From contig JBJEJW010000067.1 in the NCBI GenBank assembly GCA_051878315.1, forward strand, positions 1 to 64,000: a stretch of 64,000 nucleotides of DNA, in the 5' to 3' direction. The notes under the pieces were generated by a model that was given only the letters and a program-made list of their open reading frames with translations, did not search any database and was not told where the DNA came from. How positions within the stretch are numbered: position 1 is the stretch's first letter; each line of letters starts with the position of its first letter. A program made the position numbers and the translations under genes. Positions 1-12,600 of this stretch are shown in pieces. The DNA comes from W0P28-013 sp051878315 (GTDB lineage: Bacteria > Bacteroidota > Bacteroidia > Bacteroidales > Paludibacteraceae).

Positions 1-125
1 TCGGCGTCGAGCAGCGCTTTGCGCACATCTTTCAGCGTTTCGGCAATGTTTATTTCGGTGATGCGGCCTTGTCCTTTCAGTATTTTGAACGACCGTTCGA
101 GGCGTTCGCTTAAGTTTTCAAACAT
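1..125 (-). CDS. ffh: Signal recognition particle GTPase Ffh, N-terminal fragment
   Basis: The first 41 or so codons are present; the rest lies beyond the left edge. The translation starts MFENLSERLERSFKILKGQG and continues through ITEINIAETLKDVRKALLDA, which is the N-terminal helical bundle of the SRP54/Ffh N domain. Ffh binds 4.5S RNA and signal sequences of nascent chains and delivers ribosomes to FtsY and the Sec translocon at the inner membrane. The ATG (complement of 123-125) is the only start consistent with the family. A strong promoter lies 45 bp upstream, so the gene appears to be transcribed independently of mutL. The family call rests only on this N-terminal segment. Confidence 0.9.
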   Translation of the reverse strand, partial: MFENLSERLERSFKILKGQGRITEINIAETLKDVRKALLDA

Positions 126-169
126 AGTGGTTTTGTTTTTGTTGCTGTGTGTTTGTGTGAATCAACCTA

Positions 170-201
170 CAAAGGTACGAAAAAAAATGTGCGCTACCAA
201 A
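170..201 (-). promoter_or_regulatory. Bacteroidota-type promoter of ffh
   Basis: Read on the minus strand: TTTG at 201-198, a 20-bp spacer, then TACCTTTG at 177-170. This matches the primary-sigma consensus of Bacteroides (TTTG / TAnnTTTG). Initiation is expected near 164, leaving a leader of about 40 nt before the ffh ATG. Confidence 0.75.
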
Positions 202-241
202 TGTGGTGTGCCGACATTTGCGAAAAACGTGTTTTTGTGTG

Positions 242-2044
242 TCAGAATCGCCGGTCGAGGTCGTCGTCGCCGATGATGGCAACGATGGTTTTGCCGTCGG
301 GTGTGGTGTTCGGATTTTGGCAGGCGAACAGTTGGTCGATCAGCGGTGTTATCTCTTCGGCGGTCATGGTTTTGGTTTGGCTTTTGGCCGACGATTTGGC
401 TACTTCGTAGGCCAACGCTTCGTAGAGTTCGCCGCGCAGGTTGCCGTCGTGTTCTTTGGCGCAGTAGAGCATGTTGTGCAACACGCCCACAATGTCGGGT
501 TCGTCGGTGAGCAAGGCCGGCACGCCGTTGATGGAATAGGCCGTTTTGCCAAACGGCTCGATGTCGAATCCGAGTGCTTGCAGGTCGGGCAACAAGGGCG
601 CGAATACGAGGTTGTCGTCGGGTGTGAGTTCCAATATCTCGGGAAAGAGGGTGCGTTGCGAAGCGCTTTGTTGCATTTCGAGTTGGTGCAGTATGCGCTC
701 GTATAGTATGCGTTCGTAGGCTCGTTGCCGGTTGATGACCAACAAACCCGATTTGACTGTTGTCAGCAGATATTTGTTTTTGTGGCAGAAGGTGGCGGAG
801 TGTTCGGTGTCGTCGAACAGCGGTTGCATCGTGGCGGACTGTTCGGGTATCGTCGGCGTGGGTGTCGGGCGTTGTTCGTACAGACTTTGCCACGCATCGG
901 CGTGTGTGCCGGAGTGGTGTGTAGCACCGTGTGCAAAGGGGTTGTATTGCGGATTGAGTTCGACTTTCGGTGGTTGTATGCCGGCGTTGTGTCCGTTGGC
1001 AATGGGTATGTCTATCAGGCCTTCGGTGTCGAAATCGATGGCCGGTGCGACGTTGAATTTGCCCAACGCCTCTTTGACACAAGTGGTGAGTATGCTCCAC
1101 AAGTCGCGTTCGTTTTCAAATTTGATTTCGGTCTTTGTTGGATGTATATTGACGTCGATTTCGGCCGGGTTAATGTCGAAAAATATGAAATAGGCGGGAT
1201 TCTCGTCGGGTTGCAACATGCGCTCGTAGGCCTGCATCACGGCTTTGTGGAAATAGGGATGGCGCATATAGCGACCGTTTACAAAGAAATATTGGTTGGC
1301 TGTGCGTGCAGCAAATTCGGGTTTCCCGACAAAACCACTGATGTTGCCGAGGGTGGTTTTGGCGTTGATTTGTACGAGTTGTTGCGCGATGTTTCGCATT
1401 TTTTTGCCAAATACGGCGGTGATGCGTTGTCGTGTGTTCGCTGCCGGCAGGTCGTACACAAGGTCGTCGCCGTTGCGCAATTCGAAGTGTATGTGCGGAT
1501 AGACCAACACGATACGCTGAAATTCTTGCGTTATTTGGCGCATTTCGGTATCGTCCGATTTCAGAAATTTGCGTCGGGCAGGTACGTTGTAAAACAAGTT
1601 TTTGACGAGAAATGATGTCCCTTCGGCGCAGGCTGTCGGCTCTTGGACAATGATTTTCGAGGCGGCTATCTCGATGAATGTGCCGATGTCGCTGTTGGAT
1701 TGTCGGGTGCGCAACTCCACGGCGGCTACGGCGGCTATCGAGGCCAATGCTTCGCCCCGAAAGCCCATGGTGCGCAGCGAAAAGAGGTCGTTGGCATCGG
1801 TGATTTTCGAGGTAGCGTGTCGCTCGAAAGCTAAACGTGCATCGGTTTCCGACATGCCTTTGCCGTTGTCGGTTACCAAAATAGAGGTGCGGCCGGCATT
1901 TTTCACTACTACCTGAATAGTGGTGGCGCCGGCATCGATGGCGTTCTCCATCAACTCTTTGATGACGGAGGCCGGTCGCTGTATCACTTCGCCGGCTGCT
2001 ATCTGATTGGCTACCGCATCGGGCAGCAAGTGGATAATGTCCAT
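242..2044 (-). CDS. mutL: DNA mismatch repair protein MutL
   Basis: 600 residues. The N-terminal GHKL ATPase is intact: the helix with ELMENAIDAGA (about residues 30-40), VTDNGKGM (57-64) and the FRGEALASI lid motif (95-103). It is followed by the transducer domain and a C-terminal dimerisation region. MutL couples mismatch recognition by MutS to strand removal. At residues about 432-446, where endonuclease-type MutL proteins carry DQHAxxE, this protein reads INRQRAYERILYE, so the metal-binding Asp and His are absent. The tail contains CQNPNTTPDGK rather than the usual second metal motif. The ATPase role is secure, but nicking activity looks lost or altered. The gene lies 25 bp after the small membrane protein and probably ends an operon led by manC. 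Confidence 0.96.
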   Translation of the reverse strand: MDIIHLLPDAVANQIAAGEVIQRPASVIKELMENAIDAGATTIQVVVKNAGRTSILVTDNGKGMSETDARLAFERHATSKITDANDLFSLRTMGFRGEALASIAAVAAVELRTRQSNSDIGTFIEIAASKIIVQEPTACAEGTSFLVKNLFYNVPARRKFLKSDDTEMRQITQEFQRIVLVYPHIHFELRNGDDLVYDLPAANTRQRITAVFGKKMRNIAQQLVQINAKTTLGNISGFVGKPEFAARTANQYFFVNGRYMRHPYFHKAVMQAYERMLQPDENPAYFIFFDINPAEIDVNIHPTKTEIKFENERDLWSILTTCVKEALGKFNVAPAIDFDTEGLIDIPIANGHNAGIQPPKVELNPQYNPFAHGATHHSGTHADAWQSLYEQRPTPTPTIPEQSATMQPLFDDTEHSATFCHKNKYLLTTVKSGLLVINRQRAYERILYERILHQLEMQQSASQRTLFPEILELTPDDNLVFAPLLPDLQALGFDIEPFGKTAYSINGVPALLTDEPDIVGVLHNMLYCAKEHDGNLRGELYEALAYEVAKSSAKSQTKTMTAEEITPLIDQLFACQNPNTTPDGKTIVAIIGDDDLDRRF

Positions 2045-2069
2045 GTTGACTTGCGTGTTTTGTGTGAGG

Positions 2070-2375
2070 TTAAACGAACCAATACATCGCTACACTGAGT
2101 GCAATGAGTATCAGTGCGATGATGAGTAAACGAATGTTTGACCGGCGACGTTCGGCTTGCATGTCGGCGGTTTCGTCGGGGGCATCCCAACGTTTTTTGC
2201 GGAACGAGCCGCGTTTGATGCTGGTTTTGAACGGCTCGTCTTGTTCCCGCTGTCCTAAACGTTGTTTGACACGTTCGTCGCGTTCTTTGCGTGCGTCGTC
2301 TTCCGGATTCCAATAGATGGGTTTGTGCTGAAACTGACGAGGACGCGGGGTGCGTACAAAAACAAATTTGAACAT
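2070..2375 (-). CDS. Small C-tail-anchored membrane protein, function unknown
   Basis: 101 residues. The first about 75 are strongly charged (Arg, Lys, Asp, Glu), and the protein ends in a single hydrophobic segment (LLIIALILIALSVAMYWFV) that should span the inner membrane with the charged part in the cytoplasm. No enzymatic motif is visible. From memory, similar short proteins sit upstream of mutL in other Bacteroidales, which supports a real gene but not a function. It lies 24 bp after manC and 25 bp before mutL, so it is probably the middle gene of a three-gene operon. Confidence 0.75.
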   Translation of the reverse strand: MFKFVFVRTPRPRQFQHKPIYWNPEDDARKERDERVKQRLGQREQDEPFKTSIKRGSFRKKRWDAPDETADMQAERRRSNIRLLIIALILIALSVAMYWFV

Positions 2376-2399
2376 GGTGTAAAGGAACGTATTGTGTGG

Positions 2400-3473
2400 T
2401 TAAACGAACTCTTTGCCGAACTGCATTTCGACGTCGGTAACATACTGACGCAACTTTTGTTCTTCATCCTTTTTGCAGATGAGCAACACATTGTCTTGCT
2501 CGGCTATAAGGTAATTTTCTAAATCTTGCAGTACGGCTATTTTGCCTGATGGCAGTACTACCAAATTGTTGTGGCAGTTGTAGTTCAGACTGCGACCGTG
2601 CAATGTGGCGTTACCGTCCGGGTCTTTGTCCGATATTTCGTACAACGAACTCCATGTGCCAAGATCCGACCATCCGAAATCGGCCATCATCACATAGACG
2701 TTGGTGGCTTTTTCCATCACGCCGTAGTCTATCGATATGTTTTGACAGGTGGCGTAGGCTTCGGCGATGAAGTGCTCTTCAGCCGGCGTGTCGTAGGAGT
2801 CGGCACCGGCAGCAAATGTGGCGGCAATTTCGGGCAGGTGTGTTTCGAAAGCCTTGACGATGGTGTCCAAATTCCACAAAAACATTCCGGAATTCCAGAA
2901 AAATTCGCCACTCTCGATGAATAATTTGGCCATATCAAGGTTGGGTTTTTCGGTAAACGTTTTCACTTTGCGTAGTAAGCCGCTGCCTTCGCCTATTTGA
3001 ATGTAGCCGTATCCTGTTTCGGGACGAGTGGGTTTCATACCAAGGGTTAGCAGTTCGTTGTGGTCGGCTACGAAGGCGAAACACTCGCGCAATACCTTGC
3101 GATAGGCCTCTTCTTTGGTGATGAGGTGGTCGCTTGGTACGACAAGTATGTTGGCGTTGTCGGTGTGCGCTTTGATTTTGTAAACGGCGTATGCAATACA
3201 TGGTGCGGTGTTGCGACGCAAGGGCTCAAGTAGTACTTGGTCAGGGCGTAAGTCGGGCAACTGTTCTAAAATCAGGTCGCGATACGCTTGGTTGGATACG
3301 ATGTATATGTTTTCGGTGGGGATAATATCTGCGAAACGGTCGAACGTCATTTGCAGTAGCGACCGCCCTGTGCCCAAAAAGTCGAGAAATTGTTTGGGCT
3401 GTGCTGTACGGCTGTATGGCCAAAAACGACTCCCTACGCCGCCGGCCATGATGATGCAATAGTTGTTTTTCAT
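2400..3473 (-). CDS. manC: Mannose-1-phosphate guanylyltransferase (GDP-mannose pyrophosphorylase)
   Basis: 357 residues, the length of the short, isomerase-free form of the enzyme. It begins NNYCIIMAGGVGSRFWPYSR, with the nucleotidyltransferase signature GGxGxRxWPxSR, followed by PKQFLDF. Conserved FVEKP-like (KTFTEKPN) and WNSGMF motifs follow. It makes GDP-mannose from mannose 1-phosphate and GTP for capsule, O-antigen and fucose-containing glycans. No other sugar-nucleotide genes lie next to it. It is the first gene of the manC - small membrane protein - mutL run and has a promoter at 3523-3554. Confidence 0.93.
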   Translation of the reverse strand: MKNNYCIIMAGGVGSRFWPYSRTAQPKQFLDFLGTGRSLLQMTFDRFADIIPTENIYIVSNQAYRDLILEQLPDLRPDQVLLEPLRRNTAPCIAYAVYKIKAHTDNANILVVPSDHLITKEEAYRKVLRECFAFVADHNELLTLGMKPTRPETGYGYIQIGEGSGLLRKVKTFTEKPNLDMAKLFIESGEFFWNSGMFLWNLDTIVKAFETHLPEIAATFAAGADSYDTPAEEHFIAEAYATCQNISIDYGVMEKATNVYVMMADFGWSDLGTWSSLYEISDKDPDGNATLHGRSLNYNCHNNLVVLPSGKIAVLQDLENYLIAEQDNVLLICKKDEEQKLRQYVTDVEMQFGKEFV

Positions 3474-3522
3474 AAGTAATAGTTTGATTATCAGTGATGA
3501 TGTATGTTTCTAAATCATTCAA

Positions 3523-3554
3523 CGAAGATAAAGTTTTTTTTTGTGATTTGCAAA
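3523..3554 (-). promoter_or_regulatory. Promoter of the manC operon
   Basis: Minus strand: TTTG at 3554-3551, 20 bp, then TATCTTCG at 3530-3523. This is one mismatch from TAnnTTTG. It lies about 50 bp upstream of the manC ATG. Confidence 0.5.
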
Positions 3555-3564
3555 TGTGTGGGCA

Positions 3565-3599
3565 TAAAAAAAGTCGGGAACTTTGTCCCGACCTTTTTC
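3565..3599 (-). terminator. Rho-independent terminator of the giant surface-protein gene
   Basis: The arms GTCGGG (3573-3578) and CCCGAC (3587-3592) form a short GC-rich stem. On the minus strand the stem is followed by a run of seven T residues. It lies just beyond the stop codon at 3610. Confidence 0.8.
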
Positions 3600-3609
3600 A
3601 TGTGTGGCA

Positions 3610-6600
3610 TTAGTAAATAAATTTACCTTGCGCAATCACTTTTTTGCCGTTGTAGTAGAAGGCGTAGATGAGCACTTTGCCTGTGCGTTGCAGTTGGAAT
3701 ATGACGCCTGCTGCTCCCGGTTCGCAGATGTTGTCATTCGGGTCAACCAACGGCACTTCGCGTAGGGTGATAAGTCGCCCGGCCGTGTCGAACAGACCTA
3801 TCGATACGCCGTTGCGCGAGGTGCTGGCTTTGAATGCTCCGCCACCGAGTGCTGTCCAACAAACATCTTCGAGCGTCGGTTCGTCGCCGGGGTTGCTGTC
3901 CGATTCGACAAAAGTGATGGTGTAGGCACTTGACGAACCGTCTTCGGCTATGCAATAGATGTATTTGATGTTAGCGTTGGTGGCATTTTCGCCGTATTCT
4001 ACTGATTGCTTGTCAGGTAGCATGGCTATGCCTTCGATAGTAGGCAGTGCCGAGCCACGCAAAATAATGTAGGTGTAATCGAAAGTTTCCGGTTCGAAGT
4101 TTTTGAGCGATACACCGTTGATGACGAGGTCTTTCAGCAGCGAGTTGTTCGATTTGGCAATCGTACTCGAAACAACGTACACATTGGTGGCACCATTTTG
4201 CGCTTGTACCGACACAAGGATTATGGCACGATTGTCGGTATCGATGGTGGTACGCAGGGTGTCGCCGGCCGCAACGGTTACAAGTGTTCCGGCCGCAATG
4301 GTGTCGTACACGATGTTGCCGTCTTGCTGGCGTTGCACAATGCCCGGATGTTGCAGCTCAATTGTGGCATTAGTGATAACCGTATCTTGCTGCATAGAAG
4401 CGTATGATAGTGTTACGGTTTGGTCTTCGTCGCCTTTGACGTAGCGCACATTGTCGAGTGTCGGGAAGTTGCGCTCGCTTGATCCGAGTTCGAATAGTAA
4501 TTTATATTCGGTAGTGTCGGGGTTGAATAGCGGGTCAAAGTCGGGATAAACAATGCCTTCGAAATACAAGTCGTTCAGTTTGTTGTTGTCCGATAGGGCA
4601 ACGCTGAAATGCAACATATAGTCGTTGGCCTGCAATTCGTCTTGCGACACTACGGTGATGACGCTTGTCCCATGCAGCGCATCGTCGGCATTGGTCAAGG
4701 TGATTGATTTGTATTCCGAATCGGGTAATTGTGCTTCCCAAGTGATAGCCGGCAAGGTTTTTGTACCGTATGGGAACACAACGTTGTATTCGTATTGTTG
4801 CGATTCGAAAGTAGCATCGACCACGAAACCAGTAGCCAACGAATCGAGGGCTTCGCCGCCGATGAATATGTTATTTAACAAAGCATTATCGGATAAGGCG
4901 ACTGCGAATGTTAAACTATAAGTCATGGTGGTGGTGCCATCTTCGGCTGTAACGATAATTTGTACTCCGGAGTCGATGGTGCCGTTCGATACAAGTACAA
5001 CTGTTTGGCCATCATCGCCTGTTTCCCAAGTTATTTCAGGTATAGTGGTGGTGCCGTAGGGCAGTGTGATGGTGTAGTCCGTTTTTTCGTCGATGAAACC
5101 ATTGATGCCAATGCCATTCGTCAAAATGTTGTTTAGCAGTGCATTGCTCGATTTCGCCACCTCAATGTTGAATGTATAGGTGGTTACGTTGCCGTTTTCG
5201 GCGGTAACGGTCAGTGTGTAGTGGCCGTTCATGTCGGTGAATAGGCTGTCGAGTTCTACGCTTTGATAGGCATCACCTTGTTCCCATGTAATGATGGGCA
5301 ACGTGGTCGAACCGTGCGGCAATGTGATGTTATACACATGTGTATCGGCATCGAATGCAGCGAACGGAATGTCGTTGAAGAATATATTTTTCAGACTATC
5401 GATTGTCGAGAGCAATAGTTGGCTGTAAATGGTGTATGTGCGTTCGTTGCCATTTTCGGCCGTTACTCTGATGACGGCCGTGTCGGTGAGCGCGGTCAGT
5501 TGGCGCAGCACTTCTACGGTTTGGTAGGTATCGCCCGGGTCGTAAGTGATGGTAACGATGTCGCGTGTACCTACTTGCCACGTCAGATGGTAATCTTCGG
5601 TGGTTCCGGCAAAGGCATTATCGGCAGTGTAGTTGGTGCCTGCCACGGCTAATGCTTCCTCGATTCCGTTGATTGTCAGATAGATATTGTTAAGTGTATC
5701 GATAGCCGATTTTTCGATGACAAAATTAAGCGTATATTGTGTACTATTGCCTTTTTCGGCTATAACATCGAGGATTATTGTGGCTGCGTAGGTGTCGTAA
5801 CTTGTGGTGTCGACGGTAATGGTTTGCCATTTGTCGCCTTTGGTGTACGAGATATTTGGCAGCGTACGTGTACCTATCGGCAGTACAATGTTATACACTT
5901 GCTGATTGGTTTCGAAGTCGCGGTCGGCGGTGAAGTAGTCGTTATCCATGAGCAACGAGTCGCCACGCAGATAAATCATATCGAGTAGGGAGTTGTCCGA
6001 GAGTGCAACGTCGAAATAGATTTGATAAATCTGTTGCGTATATCCGTCGCCGGCTGTTACGACGATGTCGGTGGTGTCGCGCAATCCGTCGTTATAGTTA
6101 ATGACGACTGTTTGCGTGGCTTCGCCCAATATGGCTCCGATGCTTGGCAGCGTTTCGGTGCCGGCTGGCAACAGTACAGAGTAGAATGTCGTTTCCGGCG
6201 CAAAGTCGGCAAGCGGTTGTGCATCTACTTCGAGTTGGTTGAGCAAGGCGTTGTGCGAACCTGTCGGAGCGTTGAAGCGTACGGTGTAGGTTTTCGTGGT
6301 ACCGTTTTCGGCCGTTACGGTATAAACAGCTTGGCTCAAGTTGATAGTCAACTCGATTTGCTGTTGGAAACGGTCTGCTGTGGTGTAACTGATTTCCGGA
6401 ACGGCATTCTGCGTCAGTGTTACTTCGTAAGCGGTAATGTTGGGTTGGAAATCGTTTATGGCTACATTGTTCACGGCAATGCCGGTCAAATCGGCGTTAC
6501 CCGATTTTTCGGAAACGAAGTTCAACGTATAAATGTTTTCCGTTTGATCTTCGGCCGTTACGGTGATATACGACGTGGCGTTCAAACCATTATATTCGAG

Positions 6601-9600
6601 TTGAATGGTTTGACCTGCATCGCCTGCCACGAACGTCAGGTGCGGCATTGCCGGTTCTTCAATTTTCGGGTTGGCGCAATGTAGGGTGATGTTGTAGTTG
6701 AACGCATTGGGTGCAAAATCACGGTCGGCGGTGTATGTCGGCGCGGTGGCACGTAGGGTGTCGCCGTTCAGCATGATGGCTGCCAATAGCGCATTGTCCG
6801 ATTTGATGTGGCGCAGATATACAGTGGTAACGTTTTGCGTGAGGCCGTCTTCGGCTGTTACCGTGAATAGGGCTTTGGCAAAAGCACCGTTTTGCGCTGG
6901 TGCGTCGTATAGTTCAAATTGTGCTGTAATATGTTGTGTCTCGGTGCTTTGTATAGCATGCACAACTACAGGGCGATTTGTTTCGACGAAGTATTCGTTG
7001 ATGTTGACATTGAAATTGCTTAATTCCGTGCCGTTGACCAAAATGGTGGCCAAATCGGTATTGTTGTCGGGTGTGCGGTCGAATGTCAGTTTATAGGTGT
7101 GGCTTTCGGTGCCGCGTACGTACCAAATTACAGAATCGCCGGCTATCGTTTGGGTGATAGTGTCGGTGGCATCAAGGCGTTCGCATATAGTGGCAGGCTG
7201 TTCGTTGGTGTTGTAGTGATAGTCGAACAGGTCTTTGTCGAAACCTTGTAGCGGTTGGTTGGCTACTACGGCTAAATTGGCCAATTTGCCCGATGTGGCG
7301 GTATGATCCCATACGAAACGAATGGTGTAGGTCTTGGTATCAATACCGTTTTCGGCTGTTACAATCAGGCGTGTGGTGTCGGCAGCCGACAAGGTTACGC
7401 TTTGTCCGTCGCTGCGTTTTTGATATGTAACTTTTGGCAAAGTAGCGTTTGCACCCAAGCGTACTTCGTAATTGTCGGTGGCAGCATCGAATGTGAAGTC
7501 GCTATGATCGCCTTCGATGGCAATATCGGCCAAAGTGGCGTCATTCGAGTGCTGTTCAGCAAAAGTCAGTACATAACGTTGTTCGAAGCCGTTTTCGGCC
7601 GTTACAATGATAGTGTCGTTCAAACCGTTGGTGGCAAAACGTATGGTTTGGTGCATACTGCCGCGTATGGCGGTGATGTCGGGTGTGAGTACGGTGCCGT
7701 TGGCTACATTGATGGTGTAGTTGAACGTTTTTGCAGCGAAACCGTTAAGTGTGTCGCCGTTGATGATGATACTTTGTAGGTCGGCGTTGGCCGATAACGG
7801 GCGGTTCAGATTGACGATGTAACGGCTCAAGGTGCCGTCTTCGGCTTTCGAAGTGATGTTGACAACACGGGTTTTGTAATCGCCGCTGCAGTTTTCTTGT
7901 TCGTCGCCGTAACTATATGTGTATTCTTGATCGCGTGTTACGCCTTCGAATGTAAGTACGGGCGCGCCTTGCAGGTCGGCGTCGATTTTGACGGCCTGAA
8001 TCCAACCGCCATCATATTTGCCTTGGAAACCGCTGGTGGCCTGACCGTTGACATAGATGTTGGCAATCTGACTGTTGTATGCGAAACGCACCCAATCAAT
8101 CAATACTTCGGAGGCCGCTTTACTTTGTAGCATGCTGGAATTTTCCGATTCGCAACTATTGATGATGATGTTCATCAAGGCGGGAGTTTCAATTGTATTG
8201 TCGAGCAACGACACTTCTTTGGTTTTCCAAGTGTTGCTGAAGTTACTATCGTAAAATTCTTTCAGGTAGTTCCCATTGTTGTAGGAAAATGCGAAGTGCA
8301 TAGCCGTAACGTTTGAATTCGATACCGGATTGTAGCGGATGCTGACGGCGTCGGGCGTATTGCGGAATGGTATGCCGCCAAATACGGATGTGCTGCTCGA
8401 ACCATCGTTCAGCGTTGCGGTCATTTCGCCTAATGTGATGACACCGGGAACCGAGCCTGCAAGAACGCTGCTGTAAACGGTTTTCAACACTACTTGGTCG
8501 CCGTTTTGGGTAACTTCTTGGTCGGGCTTGTAGGTGCCTTTGGTGATGAGGCTACCGATGGGAAGTCCGGCAATGGTGAAACTTGATTTGATTTCGGTCG
8601 CATCGGCAATGTCGGCTATCGTTGTCCAGCCGGTCGGTTTGTTTGCCGACGTGTATGTCGCAGCGGCCGACCATTCCTCGAAGTTCGGATTCGGGATAGT
8701 GTCTTGCGTGTAGAAGTAGTACACTGTGTAAACTGCTGTACTATTGTCGTCTTTGCCGCTAACGGGGATAATGGCATATTTTGTGGTTGTAGTTATATCT
8801 TCGACGCTGGCCGTAGTGTTATCGCATGTGTAGTTCAATGTCGGTTGTTCGCCGGCTGCGTTGTCCACACTGACGATATATTGGTATTTGTCTGGGGCGA
8901 AATTATCGATGTCTTGTCCGTTTACACTGATGCTTGTCAAGGCGGCTTGTGCTTTGGCTATTGTCGGACGCAGGGTGTAAACAGCATCGGCTACGTCGGC
9001 GCGGTTTGCTTTCACGGTGATGGTGGTAGGCGCATAAATGCCACCGTTGTCGATTAACACTGTTTGTTCTTTATATTTTTTGAAACAGGTGATTTCGGGC
9101 ATGACGGTACTGCCATAAGGTAGTTCGATGATTGCATTGAGGTCAGTGAACATACCGATGCCATCGACCACATAATAGTTGAGCGCGTTGTCTTGCGTGC
9201 TTTCTTCAACTTTGAACGTGATGTTGTAGGTGCGTGTGTCGCCATTTTCGGCTATCACGGTAATGTGCGTCGTATCGCGTAATCCTGCTTCCGCTACCAC
9301 GATACGTTGTTCCGTAACGGTCAGTTGGCCTTCTTTGCCTTGCTCCCATCGTATGGTAGGTACGCCGGTGGTGCCGTATGGCAAAACGGCTGTATAATCC
9401 AAAATGGCGGCGTCAAATTCGGGTTGCAGTTCGGCATCATCAACCATCAGATTTTCGAGCGCCGTTTGTGCCGATTGGCGTACAGCAAACAGAATATGGT
9501 AATCGGCATAGTGAATGCCGTCCTCGGCTGTAACGCGCACGGTGGTTGTATCGTTCACTGCACCATAATAAATGGTGATAGTTTGTCCCTGACTGTTGCC

Positions 9601-12600
9601 TATGGCGTGAATCGATGGTACGGCTTTTGTGCGCCATGCCAAACTATCAGTATAGAAGTATTGGTCGGGCGCGAAGCCGGCTACTGATGCAAATTCGTCG
9701 CCATTGTAAATTTGCAGGTCGCGTAACATGACGTCGTTGCCGGGTTGCAAGTCATATCCGAGGTAATATGAGTTTTGCGTACCGTTTTCTGCCGTTACTA
9801 CTATTTGCGAGCCATTCAAACCACCATCGGCAATGGCAATGTATTGTGTCGAGTCGATGGTTAATGTAAGGTCGGGTGCGGCAGCGTGTGCGTTGGTCGC
9901 GACAATATAGTCGTAGGTGTTGGGCGCAAAACCGGTTATAGGTGCACCGTTAAGTTCTATACCTTGAATGTTGGCATCGGAGCGTTCGCTTGCCGTGTGC
10001 GTTATGGTGTAGATGTTTTGGCTGATGCGGTCGGCTGCTGTTACTATTATTTGTGCGGTACCGGTCAATGTTGGCTCGCTTACGATGTAGGTTTGTCCGT
10101 CGGCATTGCCTTCGAAAGTCATCGCCGGAGCATGTACCGCTCCAATGGGCAATGTATTGACGTAGGCGAATGTGTTTTTGTCAAATCCGGGAATCTCAAT
10201 GCCGTCGAGTTTGATGCTGCGCAACGTGGCGTCGTCCGATTTCGACAGCGTGAATGTTAGTGCGTATGTCGATTGATCGCCATTTTCGGCTGTTACGGTA
10301 ATGTACGATGTAGCGTTCAGACCATTTGTGGCAACCAACGTTTGCTGCGATTCGTCGCTTTTGACGGGCGTTATAACGGGTGTAACGGTGGTGCCGTCGG
10401 GCAAGGTAATGGCATATTGTAGTACGTCACGGTCGAAGTTGACTAACGCTATGCCGTCGAGCAAAATGTTATTCAAACGGCTATCGGTTTTGAGGGCGCG
10501 GTCGGTGAATTGTATTTTGTAAGTATTCGGTGTTCCTACTTCGGGGGTTACTACGATAGTGGCCGTGCCAAGTAGTTGCGGTTTGACGATGCTGATGCTT
10601 TGACCGGTGTTTTTGTCAACGGTGATGACCGGACAACTTTTGATGATCGTCGTATCGAGAATATAAGTGTAGTTGAATATCTCTTGGTCGAAACCAACTA
10701 AAGGTTCGCCGTCGATGAAAATGCCGTTCAAGAACGCGTTGGCCGATTTCAACACGCTAAATGTCAGCGAATATGTACGCAGTGTGCCATCTTCGGCGGT
10801 TACTTGCAGCAGGGTTGTGCCATTCAAGTCCCCTTTGATGATTTGTACGGTTTGTGCATAGTCTCCTTTGGTGTAGGTTATGGTCGGCAGGGCGGTGGTG
10901 CCTGCAGCCAATTCGATGGCGTATGCGAGTGTTTCAGAGTCGAAGTCGTCGATGCTTGTACCATTAACTTGGATGTCGTCAAGGGCGGCGTTCGACGATT
11001 GTGCTACGGCAAAGTGGATAATGTAGGTGGCGGTGGCACCTGTTTGCGCTTTGACAGTGATTTTTGTGTCGCCGTTTACGCCGCCGTCTTTCTGTGTTAT
11101 CTTCTGAAATTCATCGTCGGGTACATACGTTATGGTCGGCAATGTGGTGGTGCCGCGATTTAATAATATGCTGTATTCGAGTGTGTTAGCATCGAAGTCG
11201 AAGGGATAACCTGCTACCGATAAATCTTTCAGCGCGGTGCTGTTGGCTTGTTTTACCGAGAATACGATGGTGTAGGTGCTGGTCGAACCGTCTTGCGCTT
11301 GGACGATAATACGCGTTGTACCATTGATACCGTTTGTCATAATGGCCGGGTCGCTTTGGTAGGCGTCGCCTTTGGTGCAAGTGATGGAAGGCAATGTCGT
11401 TGTGCCGATAGGAAGTTCGTAGGCATAATTTAGCGTGCTTGGCGCAAATCCTGGCAATAGCGTGCCGTCCAAATAGATGCCGTTCAGTGTCGATACCGAC
11501 GATTTGGCTGTTGTGAAAACAATTTTGTAAATGGTTTGTGCGCCGCTGGCTGCCGTTACCGTTATTTTGTAGGTGCCGTCGGTACCCGATATACTGCTTG
11601 CGTCACTTGTAACTGTCTGATAACTATCGCCTTTTGTCCATGTGATGGCTGGTATGACGGTGGTGCCAAGCGGCAGACTGACATAGTAGGTAAATACGTT
11701 TTCTGGTTCCCAATTGGCGATGGTAACACCGTCAAGTTGCAGGTCTTGCAAATAACTATATGTCGAAGCTGTTATTTTGAATGATAATTTGTAGGTGCGT
11801 ACCGTGCTGTTACCGGGTGCTTTGACGGCGATGTTGTAGGTGCCGCTGCAGTTGTCGCCGGTGATGGTTGTGCCGTCGGTGACGGTGATGGTTTGTTCGC
11901 CGTTGGCGTATGCCGATACGGGAGTTATTGCCGGCAATACAGTCGTACCAAGGGGCAACTCTACTGTGTAATTCGTCTTCGTGGGCGAAAATCCGGGCAG
12001 CGACGAACCGCCGATTAGTATATTTTGCAGCGTGTTATCCGTTAACAATCCAACCGAGAATACAATAGTGTAGGTGCTGGTGGCGCCATTGGCGGCCGTA
12101 ACTTTTACGACGGCCGTGCCGGTAGGCGAAGTGGCCTGTGTTACGACAATGGTTTGTCCGTCGTCGCCTTTCACAACGTTGGTGGCAGGATCGATGACGG
12201 GTGCTTCGGTAGTGCCGTATGGCAATTCAATATTGTAGTTGGTGATGTAACCGCTGAAGTTGGGTATGGCGGTCGTTACACCGTTGACGGTGTACGAAAT
12301 GGAGGCCGGACGACTATTCGAAGATTGCTCGGCTACGAACTTGATTTTGTAAACCGATGTCTTTTTTCCATCTTCCGATTTCACAGTGATGGTTACGGGA
12401 TTGCCGCCAACGGTAGCTCCGGTTTTATCGATGGTGATTTCCGAACCCGAGAGCACGCGTCCCGAAAAATTGGCGGTTGTTCCTTTGCAGTTGGTGATGG
12501 AGCCTACGCCGCGTTTGGCAAAGATGTCGGGAATGTCGGTCGCGCCAAGTCCTAAAGCGTAGGTTTGTTCTTCGCCGTTCTCTTTCGACGGGTCGAAAGC

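Noticed and set aside
162..1100. 312-codon minus ORF inside mutL, and 725-1615 plus ORF
   Set aside because: They overlap the intact mutL frame completely, with no family signal and Arg/His- or Val/Phe-skewed composition typical of shadow frames.
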